64,000 nucleotides of DNA, from assembly GCF_002105555.1 (NCBI RefSeq), contig NZ_CP020612.1, positions 2,472,001-2,536,000 on the forward strand, given 5' to 3'. Of the stretch, positions 10,911 through 17,875 are shown piece after piece. How positions within the stretch are numbered: the first letter of the stretch is position 1; every line of letters begins with the position of its first letter. The notes below the pieces were generated by a model, which was given only the letters and a program-made list of their open reading frames with translations, did not search any database and was not told where the DNA came from. Both the position numbers and the translations under genes were made by a program. The stretch is from Paracoccus contaminans (GTDB lineage Bacteria > Pseudomonadota > Alphaproteobacteria > Rhodobacterales > Rhodobacteraceae).

Positions 10911-12596
10911 TCAGGCGGCGGTGATCCAGTGCGGCGGCGCCGCGGGGGCGCGGCCGGTGCAGGCGGTGTCGGCGCATTCGGCCAGCGAGCCGAAGCGGAC
11001 CTCGCGCTTGCTCAGCCCCGGCGCATAGTGGGCGTATTTGCCCGAATTGGTCATCAGCACGCGCGCCTGCGGCGGAAAGACCGGTTCGGAAATCGAGCAC
11101 CAGCAGAGGTCCGGGACGATCTTGACGCCGGCCGCCTCAAGGCTCGCCCGGACGCCGCTTGCGCCGATCGCCTCCAGTGTCGCCCGCCCCAGCGTGATGA
11201 TCGCCGTTACATCGCGGGCGACGTGCCGGCCCTTCATCAACCGGGCCAGTGCCGAACATTCATCCGCCGAAAAATGCGGGCTGCCGAAGGCCACCAGATC
11301 GACCTGCGCCGCGCCCTTGTTGAAGGCCTGCCACAGGCGCGCGAAATCTGCCGCCGTGATGGCCGCATGATCGGCGTCGGGCGCCGGGGGCAGGTCTGCC
11401 TCGGGCGTGATGCCGGCGACGTGCAGCATCGGCGCGGCCGAAGTCGTTCCATAGGCCGCGCAGAGCGCCTTGAGATCGTCCTCCGAAGGGGTCTCGCCCT
11501 CAAGGCCCCGGATCAGGGGAATGCGGTCGGGGGCGGCTTGCCCCACGAGCCAGCCAAGCATCGGCCAGAACGATTCGTCCGCGGCCTGGGGCCGGCTGAC
11601 ATCGATGATGCGTCGCGGGGCGCGATTGTCATTCAGATAAACCCCTGTGCGGGCGGTGCGCCCGGTCAGTGCGATGCACAGGTCCATCAGGTCCGCATGC
11701 TTGACCGTGCGCGCGCCCAGCACGCTGTTGGCATAGATGACGGCATTGCTTTCGGCCCAGGCAATATCCTCGCCGATGGCGGGGGGGGCGGGCAGCAGAT
11801 AGGGCGCGCAGGTAAAGCTGGGCCGCGCACCCATCTCGACATAGGCATCGGCAAGCCCGGCCGCGGGCAGGCCGAACGCTTCGTCAACGCCCTGCGCGCG
11901 CCAGTTCGCGTGATCGACAGAAATCGCGTTCATGGTCGTCGGCACGCGGACATGCGCGCCCTTGTCCGCCATCGCACGTGCAAAGGTAAGCAATGCCGGG
12001 CTTGCATGGATGCAGCCGTCGATATGCACACGGCTGATATCGGCAAGGCGCCGGGCACCCTGCGCCCTGGCCATCGTGACGATGATCTCCATCGCCAGCC
12101 GCGCGGCCTCGCCCTGCCGGCCTTCGAGAAAGGCGCGGTCGCCATCGCTCAGATCAAGCGTGACGCCCTCGCCCGCCGGTTGGAGGGGCCAGGAATGCGC
12201 GCCGGCCATCAGCCGCGTTTCGGTGATCCGGGCCGAACTTTCGCGCGCCAGCGCGTCATATTCCTCCGCCGGCAGCCGCAGGACGGTAATATGGTGGCCG
12301 AACAGCCGCCCGGCGACCAGCGCGCCCAGGGTCAGGATATCCTCGGCCTCGCGGAAGATCAGCGCGCGCGGCGCCGTGCCGGCAAAGGCCAGGCCCAGCA
12401 GCACACCGCTGCCCGTGCACGAGCCGCGACTGGTCGGCATCATGACGATGTGGCCCGCCAGGGTGCGACCGAACTGCGGATGAAGCGAATCGACGATCCG
12501 CCCGCTGGACGGATCGACCCCGCCCCAGACGCTCAGACCCTCGTCGCAGACGAGAATCGGTCCCTCCGCCGATGCGCCGATGATGGAGGTGGCCAT
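10911..12596 (-). CDS. Aconitase X, fused small and large domains; probable cis-3-hydroxy-L-proline dehydratase
   Basis: I use ATG 12596 (ribosome site GGGAGGG), giving 561 residues. Residues 1-about 135 are the small, swivelling domain (DUF126) with the active-site SRGSCTGSG at 56-64. Residues from about 150 on are the large catalytic domain (DUF521), with Cys263 (TCAPY) and Cys498/Cys500 (LCWC) as likely iron-sulfur ligands. Archaeal aconitase X enzymes are two-subunit; bacterial fused forms have been shown to dehydrate cis-3-hydroxy-L-proline to pyrroline-2-carboxylate. A pyrroline-2-carboxylate reductase-type gene across the divergent promoter fits that reaction. It is the first gene of the leftward operon. 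Confidence 0.88.
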   Translation of the reverse strand: MATSIIGASAEGPILVCDEGLSVWGGVDPSSGRIVDSLHPQFGRTLAGHIVMMPTSRGSCTGSGVLLGLAFAGTAPRALIFREAEDILTLGALVAGRLFGHHITVLRLPAEEYDALARESSARITETRLMAGAHSWPLQPAGEGVTLDLSDGDRAFLEGRQGEAARLAMEIIVTMARAQGARRLADISRVHIDGCIHASPALLTFARAMADKGAHVRVPTTMNAISVDHANWRAQGVDEAFGLPAAGLADAYVEMGARPSFTCAPYLLPAPPAIGEDIAWAESNAVIYANSVLGARTVKHADLMDLCIALTGRTARTGVYLNDNRAPRRIIDVSRPQAADESFWPMLGWLVGQAAPDRIPLIRGLEGETPSEDDLKALCAAYGTTSAAPMLHVAGITPEADLPPAPDADHAAITAADFARLWQAFNKGAAQVDLVAFGSPHFSADECSALARLMKGRHVARDVTAIITLGRATLEAIGASGVRASLEAAGVKIVPDLCWCSISEPVFPPQARVLMTNSGKYAHYAPGLSKREVRFGSLAECADTACTGRAPAAPPHWITAA

Positions 12597-12667
12597 GATC
12601 CCTCCCCTTGAAGGACGAGCCTTGTGGTTTTCTTGTTCCAAGCGCCGCCCGACCCTGATCCTGTGCC

Positions 12668-12687
12668 GGCCTGCATCGTTGCATGCG
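12668..12687. promoter_or_regulatory. Operator candidate, copy 1
   Basis: GGCCTGCATCGTTGCATGCG lies between aconitase X and the regulator gene, and matches the sequence at 17543-17562 at 18 of 20 positions. The core GCAT-N6-ATGC (12673-12686) is a dyad. Its place in the only two divergent promoter regions of the hydroxyproline island suggests the binding site of one shared regulator, perhaps the XRE-cupin protein encoded next door. Confidence 0.55.
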
Positions 12688-12734
12688 CTGCTTGGATATG
12701 CTTAATCGACCACAAATGGTAAGAAAAGAAAAAT

Positions 12735-13418
12735 ATGCCGCGCACGAGAAAACAACCCGGCGCTGACCAGACCCCGGATCTTGTCCTCGACAACTGGGAT
12801 GCCGAGCGTCTCCAGCTTCGTTCGGAACTGGGAAGCCGCATGAAGTCCGTTCGTCAGAAATGCGGCCTGACGCTGGAGGCGGCGGCCCAGCGCACGGGCC
12901 TTGCCCTTTCGACGATCCACAAGATCGAGAACGGGCGCGTCTCGCCGAGCTATGAAAACCTGGTCAAGATCGCCCGCGCCTATGATATCGGGATGGAGCG
13001 GCTGTTCGCCTCGGACCATGAGGATCAGCAGACCACGCGGATGACCGTGACCAAGGCCGGCAAGGGCCGCAGGGTGCGGTCGAGGCATTTCGAATATGAA
13101 ATCCTGTGCAACGCCCTGGCCGACAAGAAGATCATCCCCCTCGTGACGCGCGTGGACCGTCGTGACCCGCTTAGACCGGACGAGCTTGAGGCGCATGACG
13201 GCGAGGAGACGCTTTTCGTTCTGTCGGGCACCATCGAACTGGTTGTCGAGCATTATGCGCCGGTCGTGCTGGAGCCCGGCGACTGCGCCTATTTCGACAG
13301 CACGGTCAGGCACGGCCTGCGCGCCCTGACCGACGAGGAGGCCAGGGTTTTCTGGGCCTGCACCTATGTCGATGTTGACAGGCGGGCAGAGGCCCCCAAC
13401 GCCCCTTCTGAAACCTGA
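12735..13418 (+). CDS. XRE-type HTH regulator with C-terminal cupin domain
   Basis: The 227-residue protein has an XRE helix-turn-helix at about residues 30-90 (SVRQKCGLTLEAAAQRTGLA, then STIHKIENGRVSPS), followed by a basic linker and a cupin at about 125-215 (EAHDGEETLFVLSG and EPGDCAYFDSTVRHG). This architecture is common in regulators of amino acid and amine catabolism, where the cupin binds the effector. It is divergent from the aconitase X operon and followed by the reductase gene after 13 bases. It probably controls the island; activation or repression cannot be told from sequence. Confidence 0.92.
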   Translation: MPRTRKQPGADQTPDLVLDNWDAERLQLRSELGSRMKSVRQKCGLTLEAAAQRTGLALSTIHKIENGRVSPSYENLVKIARAYDIGMERLFASDHEDQQTTRMTVTKAGKGRRVRSRHFEYEILCNALADKKIIPLVTRVDRRDPLRPDELEAHDGEETLFVLSGTIELVVEHYAPVVLEPGDCAYFDSTVRHGLRALTDEEARVFWACTYVDVDRRAEAPNAPSET

Positions 13419-13431
13419 GGAGTTCTGCCTG

Positions 13432-14472
13432 ATGCCTGCGGCCCATCCGATTTCCCCCGAGGCGCTTCTGGCGCGTGTCGAGACAATCTTCACCAAGGCG
13501 GGCGTTCGGCCCGAAAGCGCGCGGGCGGTTGCCGCGGTGATCGCCGCGGGCGAGCGCGACAACTGCAAGTCGCACGGCATCTACCGTGTCGAGGGCTGCC
13601 TGCGCGTGATCGCGGCCGGCAAGGTCGCCCCCGATGCCGTGCCGCGCATCCATGATGCAGGCACCTCGGTGATCGAGGTCGATGCGGGCGGGGGCTTTTC
13701 CAACCCCGCCTTCGACGCCGCCCGCCCGCTGCTGGCAGAGCGCGCGCGCGCGCAGGGCATCGCCGCGCTGGTGATCCGCGACTGCCTGCATTTCTCGGCC
13801 CTGTGGCATGATGTCGAGGCGCTGGCGCAGGACGGGCTGGCTTCGCTCTCGATGTGCCCCAGCTATGCCTCGGTCGCCCCCGCCGGGGGCAGCGCGCCGC
13901 TGCTGGGCACCAACCCTTTTGCCTTCGGCTGGCCGCGACAGGGCGCGCAGCCCTATGTCTTCGATTTCGCCACCAGCGTCGTGGCACGGGGCGAGATCGA
14001 GCTGCACCGCCGCGCCGGCAAGCCGATCCCCGAGGGCTGGGCCGTGGACAGCGCCGGGCGCCCCACGACCGATCCCGAGGCCGCCCTGTCGGGCGCGATG
14101 CTGCCCTTTGGCGGGCACAAGGGATCGGCAATCTCGACGATGGTCGAGCTGCTCTCGGGCGCGATGCTGGGCGAGTTCATGAGCAAGGAGGCCGTCGAAT
14201 TCATGGGCGGCACCACCAGCCTGCTGCCGCGCCACGGGGCGCTGGTGATCGCGCTTGATCCGCAGCGTTTCGCCGCCCGCAGCGGCCGCGACCCGATCGC
14301 AGAGGGCGAACGGCTGCTGACCGCTATCGGCGCGCAGGGCGCGCGCCTGCCATCCGAGCGCCGCTTTGCCGCCCGCGCCAAGGCCCTGGCGGACGGCATC
14401 ACCCTGAGCGAGGCGGAACTGGCCCAGCTGGACCGCTTCGAGACAATGGGCCTTGCCGCCCTGGAGGGCTGA
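13432..14472 (+). CDS. Ldh2/MdhC-family oxidoreductase, probable pyrroline-2-carboxylate reductase
   Basis: From ATG 13432 (TGAGGAG upstream) the product has 346 residues and the malate/lactate dehydrogenase (Ldh2, DpkA) fold. The conserved SHGIYR is near residue 45, the nucleotide-binding GTNPFAFGWP in the middle, and LPFGGHKGSA later on. DpkA-type members reduce cyclic imines such as pyrroline-2-carboxylate to L-proline with NAD(P)H. Aconitase X and the racemase homologue nearby would both make that imine from 3-hydroxyprolines. The family also has lactate, malate and ureidoglycolate dehydrogenases, so the substrate rests on context. Confidence 0.88.
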   Translation: MPAAHPISPEALLARVETIFTKAGVRPESARAVAAVIAAGERDNCKSHGIYRVEGCLRVIAAGKVAPDAVPRIHDAGTSVIEVDAGGGFSNPAFDAARPLLAERARAQGIAALVIRDCLHFSALWHDVEALAQDGLASLSMCPSYASVAPAGGSAPLLGTNPFAFGWPRQGAQPYVFDFATSVVARGEIELHRRAGKPIPEGWAVDSAGRPTTDPEAALSGAMLPFGGHKGSAISTMVELLSGAMLGEFMSKEAVEFMGGTTSLLPRHGALVIALDPQRFAARSGRDPIAEGERLLTAIGAQGARLPSERRFAARAKALADGITLSEAELAQLDRFETMGLAALEG

Positions 14473-14481
14473 GCGGGCAGG

Positions 14482-14511
14482 GGCTGGCGCCGGATCACTC
14501 CGGCGCCGGCC
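14482..14511. terminator. Hairpin between convergent genes
   Basis: GGCTGGCGCCGG (14482-14493) pairs with CCGGCGCCGGCC (14500-14511) around ATCACT, with one T-G pair. It sits in the 54-bp gap between the reductase gene and the leftward ABC ATPase gene, so it probably ends both transcripts. Confidence 0.6.
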
Positions 14512-14526
14512 TGCCGCACAAGTCTG

Positions 14527-15249
14527 TCAACGCACGCTTGCCAGGAACTGGCGCGTCTCGGGGTGCTGCGGGTCGCCGAAAATCTGCTGCGGCGGCCCGA
14601 TCTCGGCCATGATGCCCTTGTGGAAATAGGCGACGCGGTTCGATACATCGCGCGCGAACGACATCTCATGCGTCACGCAGATCATCGTCATCCCCTCGTC
14701 GGCCAGCATCCGCAGGGTTTCAAGAACCTCGCCCACCAGCTGCGGATCAAGGGCCGATGTGACCTCGTCGAACAGCATGTAGTCGGGCGACATCGCAAGG
14801 GCCCGTGCAATCGCCATGCGCTGCTGCTGTCCACCGGACAGCCGGGAAGGATAGGTCGTCAGCTTGTCGCCCAGGCCTACATGGCGCAGCTGCTTCTCGC
14901 CAATCGCCTCGGCCTCGGCCTTGCCCAGCCCCAGCACCTTGCGCGGGGCCAGGGTCACGTTGTCCAGCACCGTCAGGTGGGGAAAGGCATTCCATTGCTG
15001 AAAGACGATGCCGATCTTCTGGCGCAGCCGGTTCACGTCGGTCTTGGGGGCGTGAACCTCGGTTCCATCCACGACGATGCGCCCTGAATCGATGGGCTCA
15101 AGCCCGTTGATGCAGGTCAGCAGGGTCGACTTGCCCGAACCCGAGCCGCCGATGACCGTGACGACCTCGCCCTTGGCGACGTTCAGGTCGATCCCCTTGA
15201 GGACCTCCAGCTGGCCAAACGACTTGCGGACGTTCTGGATCTCAATCAC
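14527..15249 (-). CDS. Polar amino acid ABC transporter ATP-binding protein
   Basis: This 240-residue GlnQ-type ATPase has Walker A GGSGSGKST near residue 35, the Q-loop FQQWNAFPHLTV, signature LSGGQQQRMAIARAL near 135-149, Walker B YMLFDEVTSALDP and the switch His in CVTHEMSF. It powers the transporter encoded just upstream and overlaps the second permease gene by eight bases. The cargo is likely hydroxyproline or a related imino acid, judged from the surrounding enzymes. It is the last gene of the leftward transporter operon. Confidence 0.95.
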   Translation of the reverse strand: MIEIQNVRKSFGQLEVLKGIDLNVAKGEVVTVIGGSGSGKSTLLTCINGLEPIDSGRIVVDGTEVHAPKTDVNRLRQKIGIVFQQWNAFPHLTVLDNVTLAPRKVLGLGKAEAEAIGEKQLRHVGLGDKLTTYPSRLSGGQQQRMAIARALAMSPDYMLFDEVTSALDPQLVGEVLETLRMLADEGMTMICVTHEMSFARDVSNRVAYFHKGIMAEIGPPQQIFGDPQHPETRQFLASVR

Positions 15250-15895
15250 TGGACCACCTTCTTTCGAGATACCCGCCCAGCCGCGCGATCGGGAAGCTGA
15301 TCAGGAAATAAAATGCACCGCAGATCATCAGCAGGAACAGGGGTTCCTGAAGCCGCGTGATGAGGATCTGCGTGGATTTGAGCAGTTCGGTCACCTGCAC
15401 GACATAGACGAGCGCGGAGTCCTTCATCACCCCCAGCGCCAGTCCAAGCCAGGAGGGAAGGGCAACGCGCGTTCCCAGCGGCAGAACGATGTGGCGCATG
15501 TCCTGCGCCCAGGTCATGCCCAGCGAGCGCGCCGCGCGGCGCGTCGTGCGCGGCACCGCGTCGATCCCGCCGCGCACGATCTCGGCGCAATAGGCCGAGG
15601 TGTAGAGCGACAGGACCAGGCAGGCGACCACGAAGCCCGACAGGTGCAGCCGCAGCACCATGCCGAAGAAGGCATTCGCCAATACCAGCTGGATCAGCAG
15701 CGGGACGGAACGGAAGATGTCCAGCACGAATGTGAGGGGCGCCGAAACGATCGGACCCAGCTGGACACGGATCACCCCGAACAGGATGCCCAGCACCGTG
15801 CCGATGCAGACCGAAATGGCGGTGACAATGATCGTGATGCCGGCGCCCTTGGCGAGAAAGAGCAGGTCGGCTGGCGAGAGGGCGGTGTCGAACAT
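15242..15895 (-). CDS. Amino acid ABC transporter permease, HisM/GlnP type (second)
   Basis: From ATG 15895 it has 217 residues with about five membrane helices and the coupling loop that contacts the ATPase (RRAARSLGMTWAQDMRHIVL, then PLG), the EAA motif of binding-protein-dependent permeases. It lies ten bases after the first permease gene and overlaps the ATPase gene, so the three are translated together. The two permeases presumably form a heterodimeric channel. Confidence 0.93.
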   Translation of the reverse strand: MFDTALSPADLLFLAKGAGITIIVTAISVCIGTVLGILFGVIRVQLGPIVSAPLTFVLDIFRSVPLLIQLVLANAFFGMVLRLHLSGFVVACLVLSLYTSAYCAEIVRGGIDAVPRTTRRAARSLGMTWAQDMRHIVLPLGTRVALPSWLGLALGVMKDSALVYVVQVTELLKSTQILITRLQEPLFLLMICGAFYFLISFPIARLGGYLERRWSSD

Positions 15896-15905
15896 CGTCA
15901 GGCTC

Positions 15906-16571
15906 TCAATACCGGAACAGCCGCGCGGCCATGAGGCGCGCGCCAAGGGTGATGAACTTGGTGATGACGTAGAAGATGACGGCGGCGATGGCGAAAAGCT
16001 CGAAGGTGCGGAAGGTCAGCGCATTGAGATCCTGCGTGACGCCGTAAAGGTCCGAGTTCATGCCGACGGTCACGCCGAGCGAGGTCATGAGCACCGCCCA
16101 GACCATCTGGTTCGTCATCGGCAGGAACGAGATGCGCAGCATCTGCGGCAGGACGATGTGCCGGAAGGCCTGCATCCCCGTCATGCCGAGCGAGCGGCCG
16201 GCGCGGGTCTGGGTATCGGGGATCGCCTTCAGCGCACCGCGAAAGTTTTCGGCCAGATAGCCGGCATTGTTGAAGGTGATCCCGATCAGCAGAGAGACGA
16301 AGGGGCTGAAATGGATGCCAAAGGACGCGACGCCGAAATGGGCCATGTAGATCTGGAACAGGGCCGGGGTGTTGCGCGCCAGTTCGACCCAGGCAGCCGC
16401 AATGCCGCGCAGGGCCCGCGATCCGGACAGGCGCATGAGTGTCAGGGCGATGGCGAGCGCGATGCCGATCACCATCGACAGGACCGCGACCTCCATCGTC
16501 ACGAGCGCGCCGTCCAGCATCTTGGGAAGACGGGAAAACGCCTGGGCCCATTGAAAGGTGTAACCGAACAC
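15906..16571 (-). CDS. Amino acid ABC transporter permease (first)
   Basis: I place the start at GTG 16571 (MFGYTFQWAQAF), since the longer frame runs back through the intergenic hairpin and has no membrane-protein character. That gives 221 residues with about five helices and the EAA loop TRAGRSLGMTGMQAFRHIVL, then PQM. It is preceded by a GGAAAG-like ribosome site. It partners with the next permease. A strong hairpin separates it from the binding-protein gene upstream, which probably lowers permease expression relative to the binding protein. Confidence 0.9.
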   Translation of the reverse strand: MFGYTFQWAQAFSRLPKMLDGALVTMEVAVLSMVIGIALAIALTLMRLSGSRALRGIAAAWVELARNTPALFQIYMAHFGVASFGIHFSPFVSLLIGITFNNAGYLAENFRGALKAIPDTQTRAGRSLGMTGMQAFRHIVLPQMLRISFLPMTNQMVWAVLMTSLGVTVGMNSDLYGVTQDLNALTFRTFELFAIAAVIFYVITKFITLGARLMAARLFRY

Positions 16572-16603
16572 TGCTTGTTCTTTCCGCCTTAGGTCATGGA
16601 AGC

Positions 16604-16643
16604 GGGCAGGGGGCGGCGCAGAGCCATGCGCCGCCCCCTGCCC
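16604..16643. other. Intercistronic stem-loop between binding protein and permease
   Basis: GGGCAGGGGGCGGCGC (16604-16619) pairs perfectly over 16 bases with GCGCCGCCCCCTGCCC (16628-16643) around an eight-base loop. No T-run follows in the leftward direction. This is the classic place for an RNA-stabilising or partial termination hairpin that raises binding-protein levels above those of the permeases. Confidence 0.75.
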
Positions 16644-16651
16644 ACCTGCGT

Positions 16652-17458
16652 TCAGCGATAGACGTTCGGAACCGTCAGCGGCGGCACGTCCCCGCCGACC
16701 CATTTTTCGTAAAGTTCGGCATAACGCCCGGTGCGGACCTGCTGGCTGACGAACAGGTTCAGGTAGTTGATCAGGCCGTATTCGTTGCGGTTCGTGAACA
16801 GCGCGACATAGTCGGTGTTGAACGGCGCCTTGCCGACCACCGAGATGCCGGGGAAATTGCCGCTCTTGACGTTGGCCATCGCCACGGTCGAGGTCGAGAC
16901 GGTCGCGTCGATCTGCCCCTGGCTCAGCGCCAGGAACACGTCGGCTTGGGTCTGGTAGGGCCGGAAGGTGCCGTCGCCCCAGGCCTGCACCTGCTTTTCA
17001 AGGGCGATCGCCTCGTATGTTCCGGCCGTCGCGCCCACGGTGTGGCCCTTCATGTCGTCGAACGACTTGATGCCTGCGGCGTCATTGGCCGTCACAGCCA
17101 TGTCGAAGGCGAAATACGGGATCGAGAAGCCCACGGTCTTCGCCCGCTCCAGCGTGTCGGAGGTCGAGGCGACGCCGACATCGACCCGGCCCGACATCAG
17201 CGCCGGGATGCGCTCGGGGAAGGGCGTCTCGACGATCTCGGCCTTCACGCCCAGCGATGCGGCCAGGTCGTTGCAGTAATCGACATCAAAGCCGACCGGC
17301 TCGTTGTTCTGGCCCCGGCTGCCCATCGGCGGAAAGTCGAGCACGACCGCGCAGCGCAGCGTGCCCGAGCTGATGATGTCGTCCAGCTTGTCGGCCTGCG
17401 CCGCGCCGGCCAGACAGGTCGCAAGGAACAGTGCAGTGATGGTGACGTGTTTTTTCAT
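16652..17458 (-). CDS. Periplasmic amino acid-binding protein of the ABC transporter
   Basis: The 268-residue precursor has signal peptide MKKHVTITALFLATCLAGAAQA and then a family 3 (polar amino acid) binding fold. It has the start strand GTLRCAVVLDFPPMG, the ligand segment PVGFDVDYCNDLA and DVGVASTSDT. A GGGGGG-type ribosome site precedes the ATG. It is the first gene of the transporter operon and lies downstream of the shared operator. The ligand is presumably hydroxyproline or its betaine-like relatives; this is inferred from position. Confidence 0.93.
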   Translation of the reverse strand: MKKHVTITALFLATCLAGAAQADKLDDIISSGTLRCAVVLDFPPMGSRGQNNEPVGFDVDYCNDLAASLGVKAEIVETPFPERIPALMSGRVDVGVASTSDTLERAKTVGFSIPYFAFDMAVTANDAAGIKSFDDMKGHTVGATAGTYEAIALEKQVQAWGDGTFRPYQTQADVFLALSQGQIDATVSTSTVAMANVKSGNFPGISVVGKAPFNTDYVALFTNRNEYGLINYLNLFVSQQVRTGRYAELYEKWVGGDVPPLTVPNVYR

Positions 17459-17508
17459 GTCTCTACCCCCCTTCGGTAAGCCTGACTCACCATGGGGGGG
17501 ATTTTTCC

Positions 17509-17537
17509 TTCTTGCAAGAAATTTTCATATAAGAAAA
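17509..17537. promoter_or_regulatory. Palindromes in the binding-protein promoter region
   Basis: TTCTTGCAAGAA (17509-17520) is a perfect 12-bp palindrome, and TTTTC-N6-GAAAA (17522-17537) lies beside it. This is an unusually AT-rich patch for the window, 50 bases before the binding-protein gene. It probably holds the promoter and perhaps a second operator. Similar TTTTCTT strings flank the other divergent promoter near 12630 and 12720. Confidence 0.4.
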
Positions 17538-17542
17538 ACTCT

Positions 17543-17562
17543 GGCCTGCATCGACGCATGCG
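17543..17562. promoter_or_regulatory. Operator candidate, copy 2
   Basis: GGCCTGCATCGACGCATGCG differs from the copy at 12668-12687 only in the two central bases. It lies between the leftward transporter operon and the rightward tautomerase-racemase operon, with the GCAT-N6-ATGC dyad at 17548-17561. Confidence 0.55.
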
Positions 17563-17678
17563 GCAGCATCGGATGACCGTGCCCGCCCGGCGCCCGGTGC
17601 TGTCCCGCAAGGCAAGGCAGTTGCCCGCCACTGGCCTGGTGCGGAACCCAGGCCCCGTCGCCAATGGAGATGTCTGAA

Positions 17679-17873
17679 GTGCCCATCGTCAGGATTGAAC
17701 TGTTCCCCGGTCGCGATCGCGCCACCCTGGAATCGATCGCCAGGGACATCACCCAGCTGTTCGAGAAGGCGGGCGTCGCTGCGGCGGCGACCACGATCCT
17801 GTTTTCCGAGGTTGCCCCGACCGACTGGTTCGTGGCCGGCAAATCCCTCGCAGCCGCAACGAACAAGGACTGA
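17679..17873 (+). CDS. 4-oxalocrotonate tautomerase-like enzyme
   Basis: The start is GTG 17679, not the ATG at 17664. From the GTG the second codon is Pro, which becomes the catalytic N-terminal Pro1 after Met removal, and GGAG lies nine bases upstream. The mature 63-residue chain (PIVRIELFPGRD onward) keeps Arg11 and the hydrophobic Trp49-Phe50, but position 39 is Ile instead of Arg. It is therefore a 4-OT superfamily member but not a canonical oxalocrotonate enzyme. It ends two bases before the racemase homologue gene. A role in enamine-imine tautomerisation of pyrroline carboxylate is my inference. Confidence 0.82.
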   Translation: MPIVRIELFPGRDRATLESIARDITQLFEKAGVAAAATTILFSEVAPTDWFVAGKSLAAATNKD

Positions 17874-17875
17874 CC

